NCBI GenBank assembly: GCA_002721305.1
Contig: PBKA01000006.1
Span: 62,001-126,000, forward strand
Length of the DNA: 64,000 nucleotides
Direction of reading: 5' to 3'
Origin: Acidimicrobiaceae bacterium
GTDB taxonomy: Bacteria > Actinomycetota > Acidimicrobiia > Acidimicrobiales > Poriferisodalaceae
Shown here: piece after piece, positions 52,610 to 61,332 of the stretch
How the letters are laid out: each line of letters starts with the position of its first letter
How positions within the stretch are numbered: the first letter of the stretch is position 1
Notes under the pieces: model-generated
Told to the model about the DNA's origin: nothing
Databases searched by the model: none
What the model saw: only the letters and a program-made list of their open reading frames with translations
Translations under genes and position numbers: made by a program

Positions 52610-55039
52610 ATGGCTAAAGCGAAAGTACCCGAAAAATTTGCGCGTGAGATCGTCGAAATTGCCGTCGATGACGAGATGCGCGATTCGTTCATGCCGTACG
52701 CGCTTTCTGTTACCACGAGCCGCGCGATACCAGACGTTCGAGACGGACTGAAACCGGTCCAGCGCAGAATCCTGTATGTCATGGCGGATCTGGGCCTGCG
52801 CCCAGCGACACCCTTCCGAAAATCAGCCGGGGTGGTCGGGGAGGTAATGGGGAAGTATCACCCGCATGGCGACGGTGCCATCTACGAAGCAATGGTGCGT
52901 ATGGGTCAGGGTTTCTCAATGTCTGTTCCGTTTGTTGACCCTAAAGGAAATTTCGGCAGCCTCGATGATCCGCCAGCGGCATATCGCTACACAGAAGCGC
53001 GCCTCACAGCGGCTGCAATGACAATGGTCCAAGACCTCGATGAGGATACTGTCGACTTTGTTCCCAACTTTGATGGAGAACGCGAAGAGCCGGTGTGTCT
53101 CCCGGCGGCTCTGCCCAATTTGTTGGTCAATGGAGCGTCAGGCATAGCAGTCGGTATGGCAACCAACATGGCTCCGCACAATCTGGCTGAGGTAGCAGCG
53201 GTAATCGAACACGTTTTGACCAAACGTCGACCCAAGCCGACAGTCGACGACTTGATGAAGCATCTCGAGGGCCCGGACTTTCCAACCGGAGGAATCATCG
53301 TTGACGATGGGGCGCTGAGGGAGGCCTACAAAACCGGAAGAGGTACGATTCGCGTTAGGGCGCGGGCCGAAATAGAAAACATAACTGCGCGCCGACAAGG
53401 AATTATCGTCACCGAATTGCCTTACGCCGTCGGCCCCGAGCGAGTTCAGGCGAAAATACGGGAACTGATCGCGGGTGGCAAGCTTGACGGTATTGCCGCT
53501 GTTGTCGATCTCTCCGATCGTAACCACGGTCTCCGCCTCGTCATTGAATGCAAGTCCGGGGTAGGTCCCCACTCGCTATTGGAAAAGCTCTATCGGCTGA
53601 CACCCTTGGAAGAGAGTTTCGGGATTAACAACGTTGCGCTAGTTGATGGTGTGCCAACAACGCTGAGCCTCTACGAGTTATGTAAGCACTACATCGACCA
53701 TCGTCTTGAAGTCATCGTCCGGCGAGCCACCTACCGACTGTCCAAAGCGGAGGAGCGGGAGCACGTATTGCTCGGACTCCTCCTCGCCCTCGACAACATC
53801 GAGAAAGTGATTTCGATAATTCGTGGCTCAAAAGATGCGGCAAAAGCTAAAGAACGACTCGTAAAGGACTTGAAACTGACTGAGGTCCAGGCGACCCACA
53901 TCCTCGACATGCAACTTCGAAGGCTCACGGCGTTAGAGGTCGACAAGTTGCGAGAGGAGCTAACAGAGGTCCAAAGTGACATCGCGGCCCTAAAGAAACT
54001 GCTGGCATCCGAGACCAAACAAAGGAACACAGTTCGAGACGAACTACGGGAACTGGTAGCAGAATTCAGCGGTTCTCGGCGAAGCAGTGTGATCAGTGAA
54101 TCGGACCTAGCTGTCATAGACGATGAGGTAATTGAAGTTCAAGAAGAGATGGTCGATGAGCTCGGCGATCAGACGACCTTAGTTACGTTGTCAACTTCGG
54201 GACTGCTGGGCCGTCGATCGCCCGACGATGAGTTCAAGGTGAAACCGGGACGACACGACGTCGTCGCTCGCAGTCTTGAGACAAGTGCATATTCGCCGAT
54301 CTTGGCCGTAACCGACCACGGAAGGTTGTTGACGGTCAAAGCTCGCGAGGTGCCAGAGATGGTGCGAGGCAGTCGCGGGGCCTCCGTAACCGAGATGTTC
54401 TCCCTAGCCCGCGGCGAGAAGGTAGTTGGCCTCTTCGGTGAGGGCAGCGACCCCATAGTGCTGGTGACAAGAAATGGCGTGGCCAAACGATTGGAATCTC
54501 AGGCCCTCACCTCGCTCCGGACGGGTAGCTCAGCCATCAACCTCAAAGGAGATGACCGCGTTGTCTCAGCGTTTACAGCAACCGAAGACACTGAAATCAT
54601 CATGGTCGCCTCAGACGGACAGGCGCTACGGACTGCCTCCAAAGGAATCTCGCTTCAGGGACCCGGCGCTGGGGGAGTAGCGGGAATGAAACTAAAACCC
54701 GGAGCGAGACTTCTTGCTGCAGGCGTCGTTGACTTCGGAACGATGGTGCTTGTTGTCAGCGATGAAGGCGCGGTCAAAGGAACTGACGTCGCCGAAATTC
54801 CAGCAAAAGGACGCGCTACAGGAGGAGTGCGAACTGTTAAATGGCGTGATTTTGAAACCACAGCGACATTCGCATGGGTTGGTCGAAACCAGCAATTGGC
54901 AGCGGTCGTAGCGGATTCACAAGACGAGAAGAAATTGGAACCGACACCAGAGCCACTCTCGATTGAGCCAACAAGAAGAGATGGGCAAACGATTAGTCTC
55001 GAAAATCGCGTGGTTCTAGTAGGGGAGTACCGCTTCTAA
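52610..55039 (+). CDS. parC: Type IIA topoisomerase subunit A (ParC-like)
   Basis: An 809-residue A subunit that cuts and rejoins DNA. The active-site Tyr is in [28 protein letters not shown] is the quinolone-pocket helix, and the C-terminal beta-pinwheel domain follows. The DNA-wrapping GyrA box (QRRGGRG type) is missing: the corresponding region reads RGSRGASV. This supports topoisomerase IV (decatenation) rather than gyrase. In the pocket Gly and Glu replace the usual Ser and Asp. AGGAAG precedes the ATG. Its stop overlaps the parE start. Confidence 0.9.
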   Translation: MAKAKVPEKFAREIVEIAVDDEMRDSFMPYALSVTTSRAIPDVRDGLKPVQRRILYVMADLGLRPATPFRKSAGVVGEVMGKYHPHGDGAIYEAMVRMGQGFSMSVPFVDPKGNFGSLDDPPAAYRYTEARLTAAAMTMVQDLDEDTVDFVPNFDGEREEPVCLPAALPNLLVNGASGIAVGMATNMAPHNLAEVAAVIEHVLTKRRPKPTVDDLMKHLEGPDFPTGGIIVDDGALREAYKTGRGTIRVRARAEIENITARRQGIIVTELPYAVGPERVQAKIRELIAGGKLDGIAAVVDLSDRNHGLRLVIECKSGVGPHSLLEKLYRLTPLEESFGINNVALVDGVPTTLSLYELCKHYIDHRLEVIVRRATYRLSKAEEREHVLLGLLLALDNIEKVISIIRGSKDAAKAKERLVKDLKLTEVQATHILDMQLRRLTALEVDKLREELTEVQSDIAALKKLLASETKQRNTVRDELRELVAEFSGSRRSSVISESDLAVIDDEVIEVQEEMVDELGDQTTLVTLSTSGLLGRRSPDDEFKVKPGRHDVVARSLETSAYSPILAVTDHGRLLTVKAREVPEMVRGSRGASVTEMFSLARGEKVVGLFGEGSDPIVLVTRNGVAKRLESQALTSLRTGSSAINLKGDDRVVSAFTATEDTEIIMVASDGQALRTASKGISLQGPGAGGVAGMKLKPGARLLAAGVVDFGTMVLVVSDEGAVKGTDVAEIPAKGRATGGVRTVKWRDFETTATFAWVGRNQQLAAVVADSQDEKKLEPTPEPLSIEPTRRDGQTISLENRVVLVGEYRF

Positions 55040-57093
55040 TGGCTGCTGGAACAAAGAAACCAACAAAGAAAAGGGAAACCACGAGTTACGACGCCGACGA
55101 CATCGAAGTTCTGGAGGGTCTTGAGGCAGTCCGCAAACGTCCTGGCATGTATATCGGCGGCACAGGGTCAGGCGGATTAACCCATTTGTTGTGGGAAATC
55201 ATCGATAACAGCGTCGATGAGGCAGCCGCTGGCCACGCGAAACTTGTAGAGGTCATATTCCACTCAGACGGGTCGTACGAAATTACCGACGATGGTCGTG
55301 GCATACCGCTAGAGAAGAAAGAAGGCGACGTCACGGCACTAGAGGTGGTTTTCACTGAGCTGCATGCCGGTGGCAAATTCGGCAACGGAGCCTACGGTGC
55401 TTCCGGGGGATTACACGGCGTCGGAGCGTCGGTCGTGAATGCATTGTCGACGCGAATGTCGGTAGAAGTCGACCGTAAAAGCGGCACCCACCGTCTTGAC
55501 TTCAAAGATCAAGTCGCAGGACACGTCACTAAGAACGGCCGTTTCACTGAGTCTCATTCCCTCAAGAAGGTGGGCAAGGTTCCTGCTACTCGCACCGGAA
55601 CTCGAGTGCGCTTCTGGCCCGATCGGGACATCTTTGACCCCGAAGCCGTAATTGATTATGAAGAGGTCCGCGAACGTCTTAGTCAAGTGTGTTTTTTAGT
55701 TCCTGGACTAAAGATCCGACTTTCCGACAAGAGAAAAGGCGGAAAAAAAACTGCGGAAGAGTTTGTCTCGAAAGGCGGTCTAGCAGACTACGTAGATTTC
55801 TTGTCAGGGGAGACGCCGCCGGTTACGGGTCTAGTTCGGTTGACAGGCCAAGGAGAGTTCTCAGAAAAGGTCCCTGTCGACGGCAAGCTCAAAGAGGTCA
55901 TCCGGGAGTGTCATGTTGACATTGCCTTGCGTTGGGTTCACAGCTACGAAAGCAAGATCGTAAGTTTCGTCAACACCATCCCAACACCAGACGGCGGCAC
56001 GCACGTCGCCGGCTTTGAACGGTCCCTCACCGCCGCGGTGAACCAAGCAATATCAGCAGCGGATCCCAGAAAACTCCGAAAGTTGAAGGATGACGCCAAA
56101 GCTCAGAAAGAAGACGCTCAAGAGGGGCTCATTGCCGTGGTGCGAGCGGTCTTTCCTGAACCTCAGTTCCGCGGTCAGACAAAACGCGAATTAGGCACAC
56201 CTGAAGCCCAAAAGATCATCGGAGCAGTAACTCGCGACGGGCTTAAAGAATGGTTTGACGGCACGGCTAAAGGATCCAAGAAGATTCACGTTAAGGCGAT
56301 TCTGGACAAAGTAGCTGACGCCGTAGTCAACCGTGTCAGTACTAAGCAGGCCCTCGACAACCGGCGAAAGGCCGCTCAACTCGGAAATAACGGCCTGCCG
56401 GACAAACTTTCAGACTGTCGTGTGCATCCAGACGGCGAGCTGTTAATCGTCGAGGGGGACTCGGCGGCAGGGCCAGCCAAGCGGGCCCGGGACAGTGCAT
56501 GGCAAGCCGTGTTGCCTCTAAGAGGGAAAGTAGTGAATGCAGGCAAGGGCACAAAGAAAGCGGTGTTAGACAACGCCGAAGCGACGGCTCTGTTCACTGC
56601 GGTCGGTGCGGGTTCAGGCGCTGAATTCGACCTTGACGCACGCCGGTATGACCGCCTAGTGCTTTTGGCCGATGCGGACGTTGACGGAAGTCACATTCGT
56701 TGCCTGGTTCTGACTTTGATCTACCACTACATGGCGCCGCTCCTAGAGAACGGCCATGTTTATGCTGCTCAACCTCCAACCCACGCGTTGGTTCTCGGAC
56801 AGGACAAAGAGTTTGTCTATTCCCAGTCCGACCTAGATCAACGGACATCAGACCTAGACAAGAAGGGGCGTCGTTATAGGATTACCCGTTTCAAAGGACT
56901 CGGCGAAATGGATGACGACGAGTTACTCGAGACCACGCTGGACCCAGAGACTAGGGTTTTGCGCCGGATTACAGTCGACGACGCGAAGAAAGCGAAGAAG
57001 GCCTTTGAGGTAATGATGGGCGCTCCGGTGGAGCCGCGGAAAGACTTCATTGTCAGGCACAGCAAGGAATACGGGCACGCCCTTGACGTTTAG
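55039..57093 (+). CDS. parE: Type IIA topoisomerase subunit B (ParE-like)
   Basis: A 684-residue B subunit. The GHKL ATPase is seen in IIDNSVDEAAAGHAK and TDDGRGIPLE. The transducer domain is followed by the Toprim motifs EGDSAAGPAKRARDS and LADADVDGSHIRCLVLTLI; FKGLGEMDDDELLETT matches the C-terminal segment. The start overlaps the parC stop (TAATG), so A and B subunits are co-translated in the order parC-parE, the reverse of the common gyrB-gyrA. Confidence 0.93.
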   Translation: MAAGTKKPTKKRETTSYDADDIEVLEGLEAVRKRPGMYIGGTGSGGLTHLLWEIIDNSVDEAAAGHAKLVEVIFHSDGSYEITDDGRGIPLEKKEGDVTALEVVFTELHAGGKFGNGAYGASGGLHGVGASVVNALSTRMSVEVDRKSGTHRLDFKDQVAGHVTKNGRFTESHSLKKVGKVPATRTGTRVRFWPDRDIFDPEAVIDYEEVRERLSQVCFLVPGLKIRLSDKRKGGKKTAEEFVSKGGLADYVDFLSGETPPVTGLVRLTGQGEFSEKVPVDGKLKEVIRECHVDIALRWVHSYESKIVSFVNTIPTPDGGTHVAGFERSLTAAVNQAISAADPRKLRKLKDDAKAQKEDAQEGLIAVVRAVFPEPQFRGQTKRELGTPEAQKIIGAVTRDGLKEWFDGTAKGSKKIHVKAILDKVADAVVNRVSTKQALDNRRKAAQLGNNGLPDKLSDCRVHPDGELLIVEGDSAAGPAKRARDSAWQAVLPLRGKVVNAGKGTKKAVLDNAEATALFTAVGAGSGAEFDLDARRYDRLVLLADADVDGSHIRCLVLTLIYHYMAPLLENGHVYAAQPPTHALVLGQDKEFVYSQSDLDQRTSDLDKKGRRYRITRFKGLGEMDDDELLETTLDPETRVLRRITVDDAKKAKKAFEVMMGAPVEPRKDFIVRHSKEYGHALDV

Positions 57094-57196
57094 GTCCTGA
57101 ATATATGATAACGCCTATAACCCATATTATGTAAAGTCGCCTAAAACTGGACCAAAATGGCCATATGCGTCTCTTTCGGGCCCGCTCCTCCGATGG

Positions 57197-57394
57197 TCAG
57201 CGGTCGCGGCCTCCGGTTCGCTTTGGGGTGCCGCCTGCGTAGCCGGTGTTGGGAGCACCGGAGCGAGCGTCTTTCTGTTTGCCCCCGGCTTTGGACTGTT
57301 TGGCCTCTATTGCTTTGCGAAAGTTCTCGGGTAACCCATCGAGCTTTGGTTTTGTTTGTTTCTTAGATGATTTGGGTTTCTTAGGTCTGGCCAC
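57197..57394 (-). CDS. Small basic protein (weak DUF5302-like resemblance)
   Basis: 65 residues, very rich in Lys, Arg and Gly; LPENFRKAIEAKQSK is a helix, followed by a Gly-rich basic tail. The composition resembles small actinobacterial DUF5302 proteins, but the match is weak. The start is GTG without a good Shine-Dalgarno sequence. Existence as a gene is probable rather than certain. Confidence 0.45.
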   Translation of the reverse strand: MARPKKPKSSKKQTKPKLDGLPENFRKAIEAKQSKAGGKQKDARSGAPNTGYAGGTPKRTGGRDR

Positions 57395-57475
57395 ACAAAG
57401 ATCTTAGGTAGACATTTGCGGGCGGTGGAAGCTTTTCGGCTTTGTTCCGCCGTCGTCTGCGAAAGCATGGCGGCG

Positions 57476-57769
57476 TTAGCGCATGGAAACAACGTGTCCG
57501 TCTTTGATGATCACCCCTTCGCTTTCGAGGAGTTGTCGTTGGGCAGCCTCATTCCCAGGCGCTAAACGTCCCCTGGAGTTGACGATTCGCCACCAAGGGA
57601 AGCCGGTGTTTCGTTTCAAGAATTGGCCTACTGCCCGCGCTCCCCCTGGGTACCCAGCTTCTTCAGCTACCTCTCCATACGTCAGAACGTCGCCCGGTTC
57701 CAGATGATCTAAGACTGCCGATACTGCCGAAGCAAAGGTTCGACCGCTCGCCGCATCGCGTGATGTCAC
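57476..57769 (-). CDS. Alkyltransferase-like protein (ATL, MGMT family)
   Basis: A 97-residue DNA-binding domain of the O6-alkylguanine-DNA alkyltransferase fold. The helix-turn-helix includes LTYGEVAEEAGYPGGARAVGQF. The active-site PCHR motif reads PWWR, with Trp for the acceptor Cys, so it cannot remove alkyl groups itself. ATL proteins bind O6-alkylguanine and hand the site to nucleotide excision repair. Confidence 0.85.
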   Translation of the reverse strand: MTSRDAASGRTFASAVSAVLDHLEPGDVLTYGEVAEEAGYPGGARAVGQFLKRNTGFPWWRIVNSRGRLAPGNEAAQRQLLESEGVIIKDGHVVSMR

Positions 57770-57851
57770 GCAACAATGTTTGCAGATGATTACGCTGTGT
57801 ACAGCGGGTTCGTTCTAATTTGGAGTGTGAATCCGAATTTATGGGGGCGAC

Positions 57852-59588
57852 ATGGCTGACTATGACATACACATCTCTGGTGGAACGATCGTCGATGGCA
57901 CGAGAGTTCCTCGCTTCAAGGGCGACCTTTGGATAAAGAATGGCCAGATAGCGAAGATTGGTGGCCGCGCCGATGGTGTTGCAGATGAAGTGATCGACGC
58001 GACAGGCAAGATCGTGGCTCCGGGTTTCGTTGATTTACACACTCATTACGACGCTCAAATCCGCTGGGATCCTTGGTGCACGATTTCCGGCTATCACGGG
58101 GTTACCTCGGTGGTGCTGGGTAATTGTGGGTTCGGCTTCGCCCCTGTGGCTGAGGATTTTCGGGAACGTTCGATGTTGACGATGACCCGTACAGAAGCGA
58201 TCCCCTTTGAATCGATGAAAGAGGGCATGGAATGGGATTGGGAAACCATTCCGGAGTACTTGGATTCTCTCGATCGGATACCCAAAGGGGTCAACGTCAT
58301 TCAATACATGCCGACCGCTTCACTAATGACGTATGTGATGGGGTTGGAAAAAGCTAAGGCGGGTGAACCGGCGTCTGATATGGAGCGGAAAGAAATGGCC
58401 CGTTTGTTGCACGAGGGCATGGACGCTGGCTTGTGCGGATTCTCGATACAACGACTCGGACCTGACAGCGTGCAAGCCGATTTCGATGGCTCCCCCATGG
58501 TTACCGACATCATGTGTGATGAGGACATTTTAAATTTGGCTCGTGTGTTGGCGGACCGAGATGAGGGATTCATTCAGATAACTCAAGGCACTGGCGACAT
58601 TCGAGCGGACATCGCATTTCTTGAGGAGCTGGCGGAAGTGGCTCAACGACCGATTTTGCATAACGTCGTGGCTCCCGCCCGCCAAGATCCAGAGGTCCAT
58701 CGTCGGCCCCTGAGATGGATCGAAAAGTGTAGAGAACGAGGGTTGCCGATTTACGCGCAATGCGGTACCGGACGTGCGGGCTTCGCGTTCACCTTGGAAC
58801 ATTGGAACCTTTATGATGCGTCACCCGCGTGGAGGGCTGTAACCACCGGAACCAAAGAAGAGAAAATTGAGAAGATGCAGGACCCAGACCTGCGCAAGGC
58901 ATTAGTGGAAGAGGCTGAAGAAGCTGATAGGCGACTTCAGGTCATCCAAGCCGGTGTGGGGGGCAACCCGAAGAGTCTGGTGGTTCAAGGAGTAAATCGA
59001 CAAGGCGACCTCCAAGAATATGTGGGGAAATCTGTTGGCGACATAGCGCAAGCGCAAGGCAAGCACCACATTGAGGTCATGTTGGATCTTTCTCTCCAGG
59101 GCGACCTCAATGTTGAGTTCCTTGGGCCGGATAAAGGTTCCAACGCTGAATTTATGGCAGAGATGATGACCACTTCCCCGTACGCGATACCAGGGGTTTC
59201 AGATGGTGGTGCACACACCAAATTCTTCACAGGTGGTGCATACACGACAGACTTTTTGACGTGGCTTGTCCGCGATGAGGGTGTAGTGACCTTGGAAGAG
59301 GCCCACTATCGGCTATCTAATCTGCCCGCTCACGCAGCTGGTTTTCGGGATCGAGGGTCTTTGCGCGAAGGTGCTGCGGCTGACGTGTTGGTCTACGACA
59401 TGGAGGAACTGGAAATACTTCCGAACTGGATCGGTGACGTCGAATACGACTTGCCAGGTGGCGAATGGCGGCGGGTTCAGCGAGCGGCTGGTTACGACCA
59501 CATAATCGTTAACGGCCACATAACGTTCCGTTCAGGAGAGTGCACCGGGGCTACTCCGGGTCAGTTACTCCGTCACGGGAAAGGATAA
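57852..59588 (+). CDS. N-acyl-D-amino-acid deacylase family amidohydrolase
   Basis: A 578-residue amidohydrolase-superfamily enzyme. Metal ligands include DLHTHYDAQ near residue 62, VVLGNCGFG with the D-aminoacylase-type Cys, and a distal VSDGGAH Asp. The C-terminal region returns to the beta-sandwich with LREGAAADVLVYD. The family removes acyl groups from N-acyl-D-amino acids, but many relatives act on other amides. ATG start, likely monocistronic; it converges with the FAD-protein gene. Confidence 0.83.
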   Translation: MADYDIHISGGTIVDGTRVPRFKGDLWIKNGQIAKIGGRADGVADEVIDATGKIVAPGFVDLHTHYDAQIRWDPWCTISGYHGVTSVVLGNCGFGFAPVAEDFRERSMLTMTRTEAIPFESMKEGMEWDWETIPEYLDSLDRIPKGVNVIQYMPTASLMTYVMGLEKAKAGEPASDMERKEMARLLHEGMDAGLCGFSIQRLGPDSVQADFDGSPMVTDIMCDEDILNLARVLADRDEGFIQITQGTGDIRADIAFLEELAEVAQRPILHNVVAPARQDPEVHRRPLRWIEKCRERGLPIYAQCGTGRAGFAFTLEHWNLYDASPAWRAVTTGTKEEKIEKMQDPDLRKALVEEAEEADRRLQVIQAGVGGNPKSLVVQGVNRQGDLQEYVGKSVGDIAQAQGKHHIEVMLDLSLQGDLNVEFLGPDKGSNAEFMAEMMTTSPYAIPGVSDGGAHTKFFTGGAYTTDFLTWLVRDEGVVTLEEAHYRLSNLPAHAAGFRDRGSLREGAAADVLVYDMEELEILPNWIGDVEYDLPGGEWRRVQRAAGYDHIIVNGHITFRSGECTGATPGQLLRHGKG

Positions 59589-59595
59589 GTACCGC

Positions 59596-59617
59596 TCCCC
59601 CACTAGTCCTTGGGGGG
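59596..59617. terminator. Hairpin between convergent genes
   Basis: CCCCCA (59597-59602) pairs with TGGGGG (59611-59616), extended by a T-G wobble, with an 8-base loop. It lies just beyond the amidohydrolase stop and spans the stop codon of the convergent FAD-protein gene. It has no T tract, so terminator function is unproven. Confidence 0.3.
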
Positions 59618-60160
59618 TGAGTCCCAGTCTTGGACGTCGTTCCCCTCAATTTCGGACAATATGTCCAGCGCAGCAGCAGCTCCGTCCCCAGCCGAGATTA
59701 TTGCTTGGCTTCGGCTCGGGCGGGCGCTTCGACCTACGACGTAAACGTGGTCGATAGCGGTTTTTCCGTTGCTGTCAACAGGAACTAGATCGTCTTCGCC
59801 GGCGGTGACTTGGATACCAAGTGAATTGGCCAATGGCATTTGTTTGCCTTCACTAAGAATGAGGAAGTCGACTTCCGCATCACCGCTTTCGGTGGTTAAC
59901 GTGATCGAGCCGTCGTTGACGGAAACGGCAGTTACCTCTTCGCTGCTCAACGCTGCACCGGCCTGTTCAACTTGATTCCGGGCTGCTGTTTGGAAGTCGG
60001 TTCCGCTAATTGCTTCTATACCTAGATAGTTGTTGAGGAACGCATAGTGCATGACCGTTGCGTCAATGCCGTAAACCGTTACCGAGTTTTCGGATCGGGC
60101 AAGGAAGAGTGCGGCACTGAGGCCACCAGGTCCGTCTCCGACTATCGCAATTTCCGCCAT
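59603..60160 (-). CDS. One-domain FAD-dependent oxidoreductase (thioredoxin-reductase-like)
   Basis: A 185-residue protein with the FAD-binding Rossmann motif IVGDGPGGLSAALFLAR at the N-terminus and the distal VYVVGRSARPSRSQAIISAGDG. It covers only the FAD half of a thioredoxin-reductase-type enzyme: the NAD(P)H-binding domain and the CxxC are absent. Such short forms exist in some lineages and may act with a separate partner. The length is complete from ATG to TAG, with no sign of a frameshift. Confidence 0.7.
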   Translation of the reverse strand: MAEIAIVGDGPGGLSAALFLARSENSVTVYGIDATVMHYAFLNNYLGIEAISGTDFQTAARNQVEQAGAALSSEEVTAVSVNDGSITLTTESGDAEVDFLILSEGKQMPLANSLGIQVTAGEDDLVPVDSNGKTAIDHVYVVGRSARPSRSQAIISAGDGAAAALDILSEIEGNDVQDWDSPPKD

Positions 60161-60309
60161 TGGCCATCTCCCCTATTTGGTTGGGCCCGTTTTAGTGCCT
60201 GACGGCCTTCTTTGCTTACAGTAGGTCGGCGTAATCTTACGAATAACGGCATCAACTCTCCGGATGGGCGTACGCTGCTATCAGCTGCCGGATCAGAAAG
60301 AACGATGAA

Positions 60310-61014
60310 ATGAGTACCTACACCGCGCCAACTGAAGTTGATTTTCATTTTGATGTGATGTGTCCGTGGGCCTATCAGACTTCGCTATGGATGCGGGACG
60401 TACGCGATCAGCTTGATTTGACGGTTAATTGGAAGTTCTTCAGTCTTGAGGAGATAAACCTTCGTGAAGGCAAGAAGCATCCGTGGGAACGAGAGTGGAG
60501 CTACGGATGGTCAATGATGCGAATTGGAGTGATCCTTCGGCGCCTCGATATGGACCTCTTGGATCAGTGGTATGCGGTGGCGGGCAAAGCTCTTCACGTT
60601 GATGGCAATCGGCCCCATAACCCAGATGTAGCGAAGCATTTATTGGAGCAGATCGGGGCTGATCCAAGCATCGTGGAAGAATCGATTCAGGATGAGACAA
60701 CCCACGATGAGATCAAGACCGAACATGATCGCGTAGTTGATACCGGAGGGTTCGGGGTGCCCACGTTGTTCTTTCCTGACGGGCAGGCGTTTTTTGGTCC
60801 TGTGCTGCTTGATCCACCCAAGGGCGATGCGGCTTTGCGGTTGTGGGACGCGGTAACCACCTGGCTCGAATTCCCCCACCTGTATGAGATGCAACGTCCA
60901 AAGCAGGCCACGGACGAGCAAGCCATTTACAACACCTTCAAACCCTATTTGGAGGCGCGAGATTGGGTGAGTATCAATCGCGGCAAAGTTGTTGGTTTCG
61001 AACCCGAGAGCTGA
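60310..61014 (+). CDS. DsbA-family (2-hydroxychromene-2-carboxylate isomerase-like) protein
   Basis: A 234-residue thioredoxin-fold protein of the DsbA/HCCA isomerase group. The N-terminal strand and active-site position read FHFDVMCPWAYQ, with a single Cys (CPWA) rather than CxxC, and the cis-Pro segment is GVPTLFF. With one Cys it is more likely an isomerase or glutathione/mycothiol-dependent transferase than a dithiol oxidase. No signal peptide. ATG start in a short divergent gap from the FAD protein. Confidence 0.8.
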   Translation: MSTYTAPTEVDFHFDVMCPWAYQTSLWMRDVRDQLDLTVNWKFFSLEEINLREGKKHPWEREWSYGWSMMRIGVILRRLDMDLLDQWYAVAGKALHVDGNRPHNPDVAKHLLEQIGADPSIVEESIQDETTHDEIKTEHDRVVDTGGFGVPTLFFPDGQAFFGPVLLDPPKGDAALRLWDAVTTWLEFPHLYEMQRPKQATDEQAIYNTFKPYLEARDWVSINRGKVVGFEPES

Positions 61015-61020
61015 CGGGCG

Positions 61021-61332
61021 TCAGCCGTCATCAGTTTCGTCTTCATCGTCACCGACCATTTCAGCGGCCGCGGCGAGCGCCGACGCGAGAGCAACGCTTC
61101 GTTGGTATACAGCTTGAAAGTAGTGTTCAGCACTTTCTGCTTGGCTTCCCAGGGGCGGATCACCAAGGCTGCGTATAACAGCGGCTGCTTCCTCGGTGAC
61201 GTGAATCTTGGCTGGAGAGTCAGGCAACGGGTTGGGGCCGTGCCAGAAGTCTCTACTTTCCTTGTCGACCTCGGGTGAGGCGCCGTTGTCACCAAGTCGT
61301 CGAGTCCTTGAACTCTTGCGTCGTTTGGTCAT
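61021..61332 (-). CDS. Small protein after the SNF2 helicase; possible SWIM-protein C-terminal remnant
   Basis: 103 residues: a basic N-terminus (TKRRKSSRTRR), then DFWHGPNPLPDSPAK and a helical region (EEAAAVIRSLGDPPLGSQAE, and AVYQRSVALASALAAAAEMV) with an acidic tail. The FW-G-P-x-LP stretch and the following helices resemble the C-terminus of the SWIM zinc-finger proteins often encoded next to actinobacterial SNF2 helicases. The SWIM Cys/His motif is not present. Its ATG overlaps the SNF2 stop (ATGA). Confidence 0.6.
   Translation of the reverse strand: MTKRRKSSRTRRLGDNGASPEVDKESRDFWHGPNPLPDSPAKIHVTEEAAAVIRSLGDPPLGSQAESAEHYFQAVYQRSVALASALAAAAEMVGDDEDETDDG

Noticed and set aside
52610-57093. 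DNA gyrase (gyrA/gyrB)
   Set aside because: The GyrA box is missing and the gene order is A then B, which fits topoisomerase IV better. Absence of a second pair elsewhere in the genome could not be checked and would reopen this.
57094-57196. An AT-rich stretch after parE as an origin or operator
   Set aside because: It is short and has only imperfect symmetry (near CATATTATG and TGGACCAAAATGGCCA). No DnaA-box cluster is visible.
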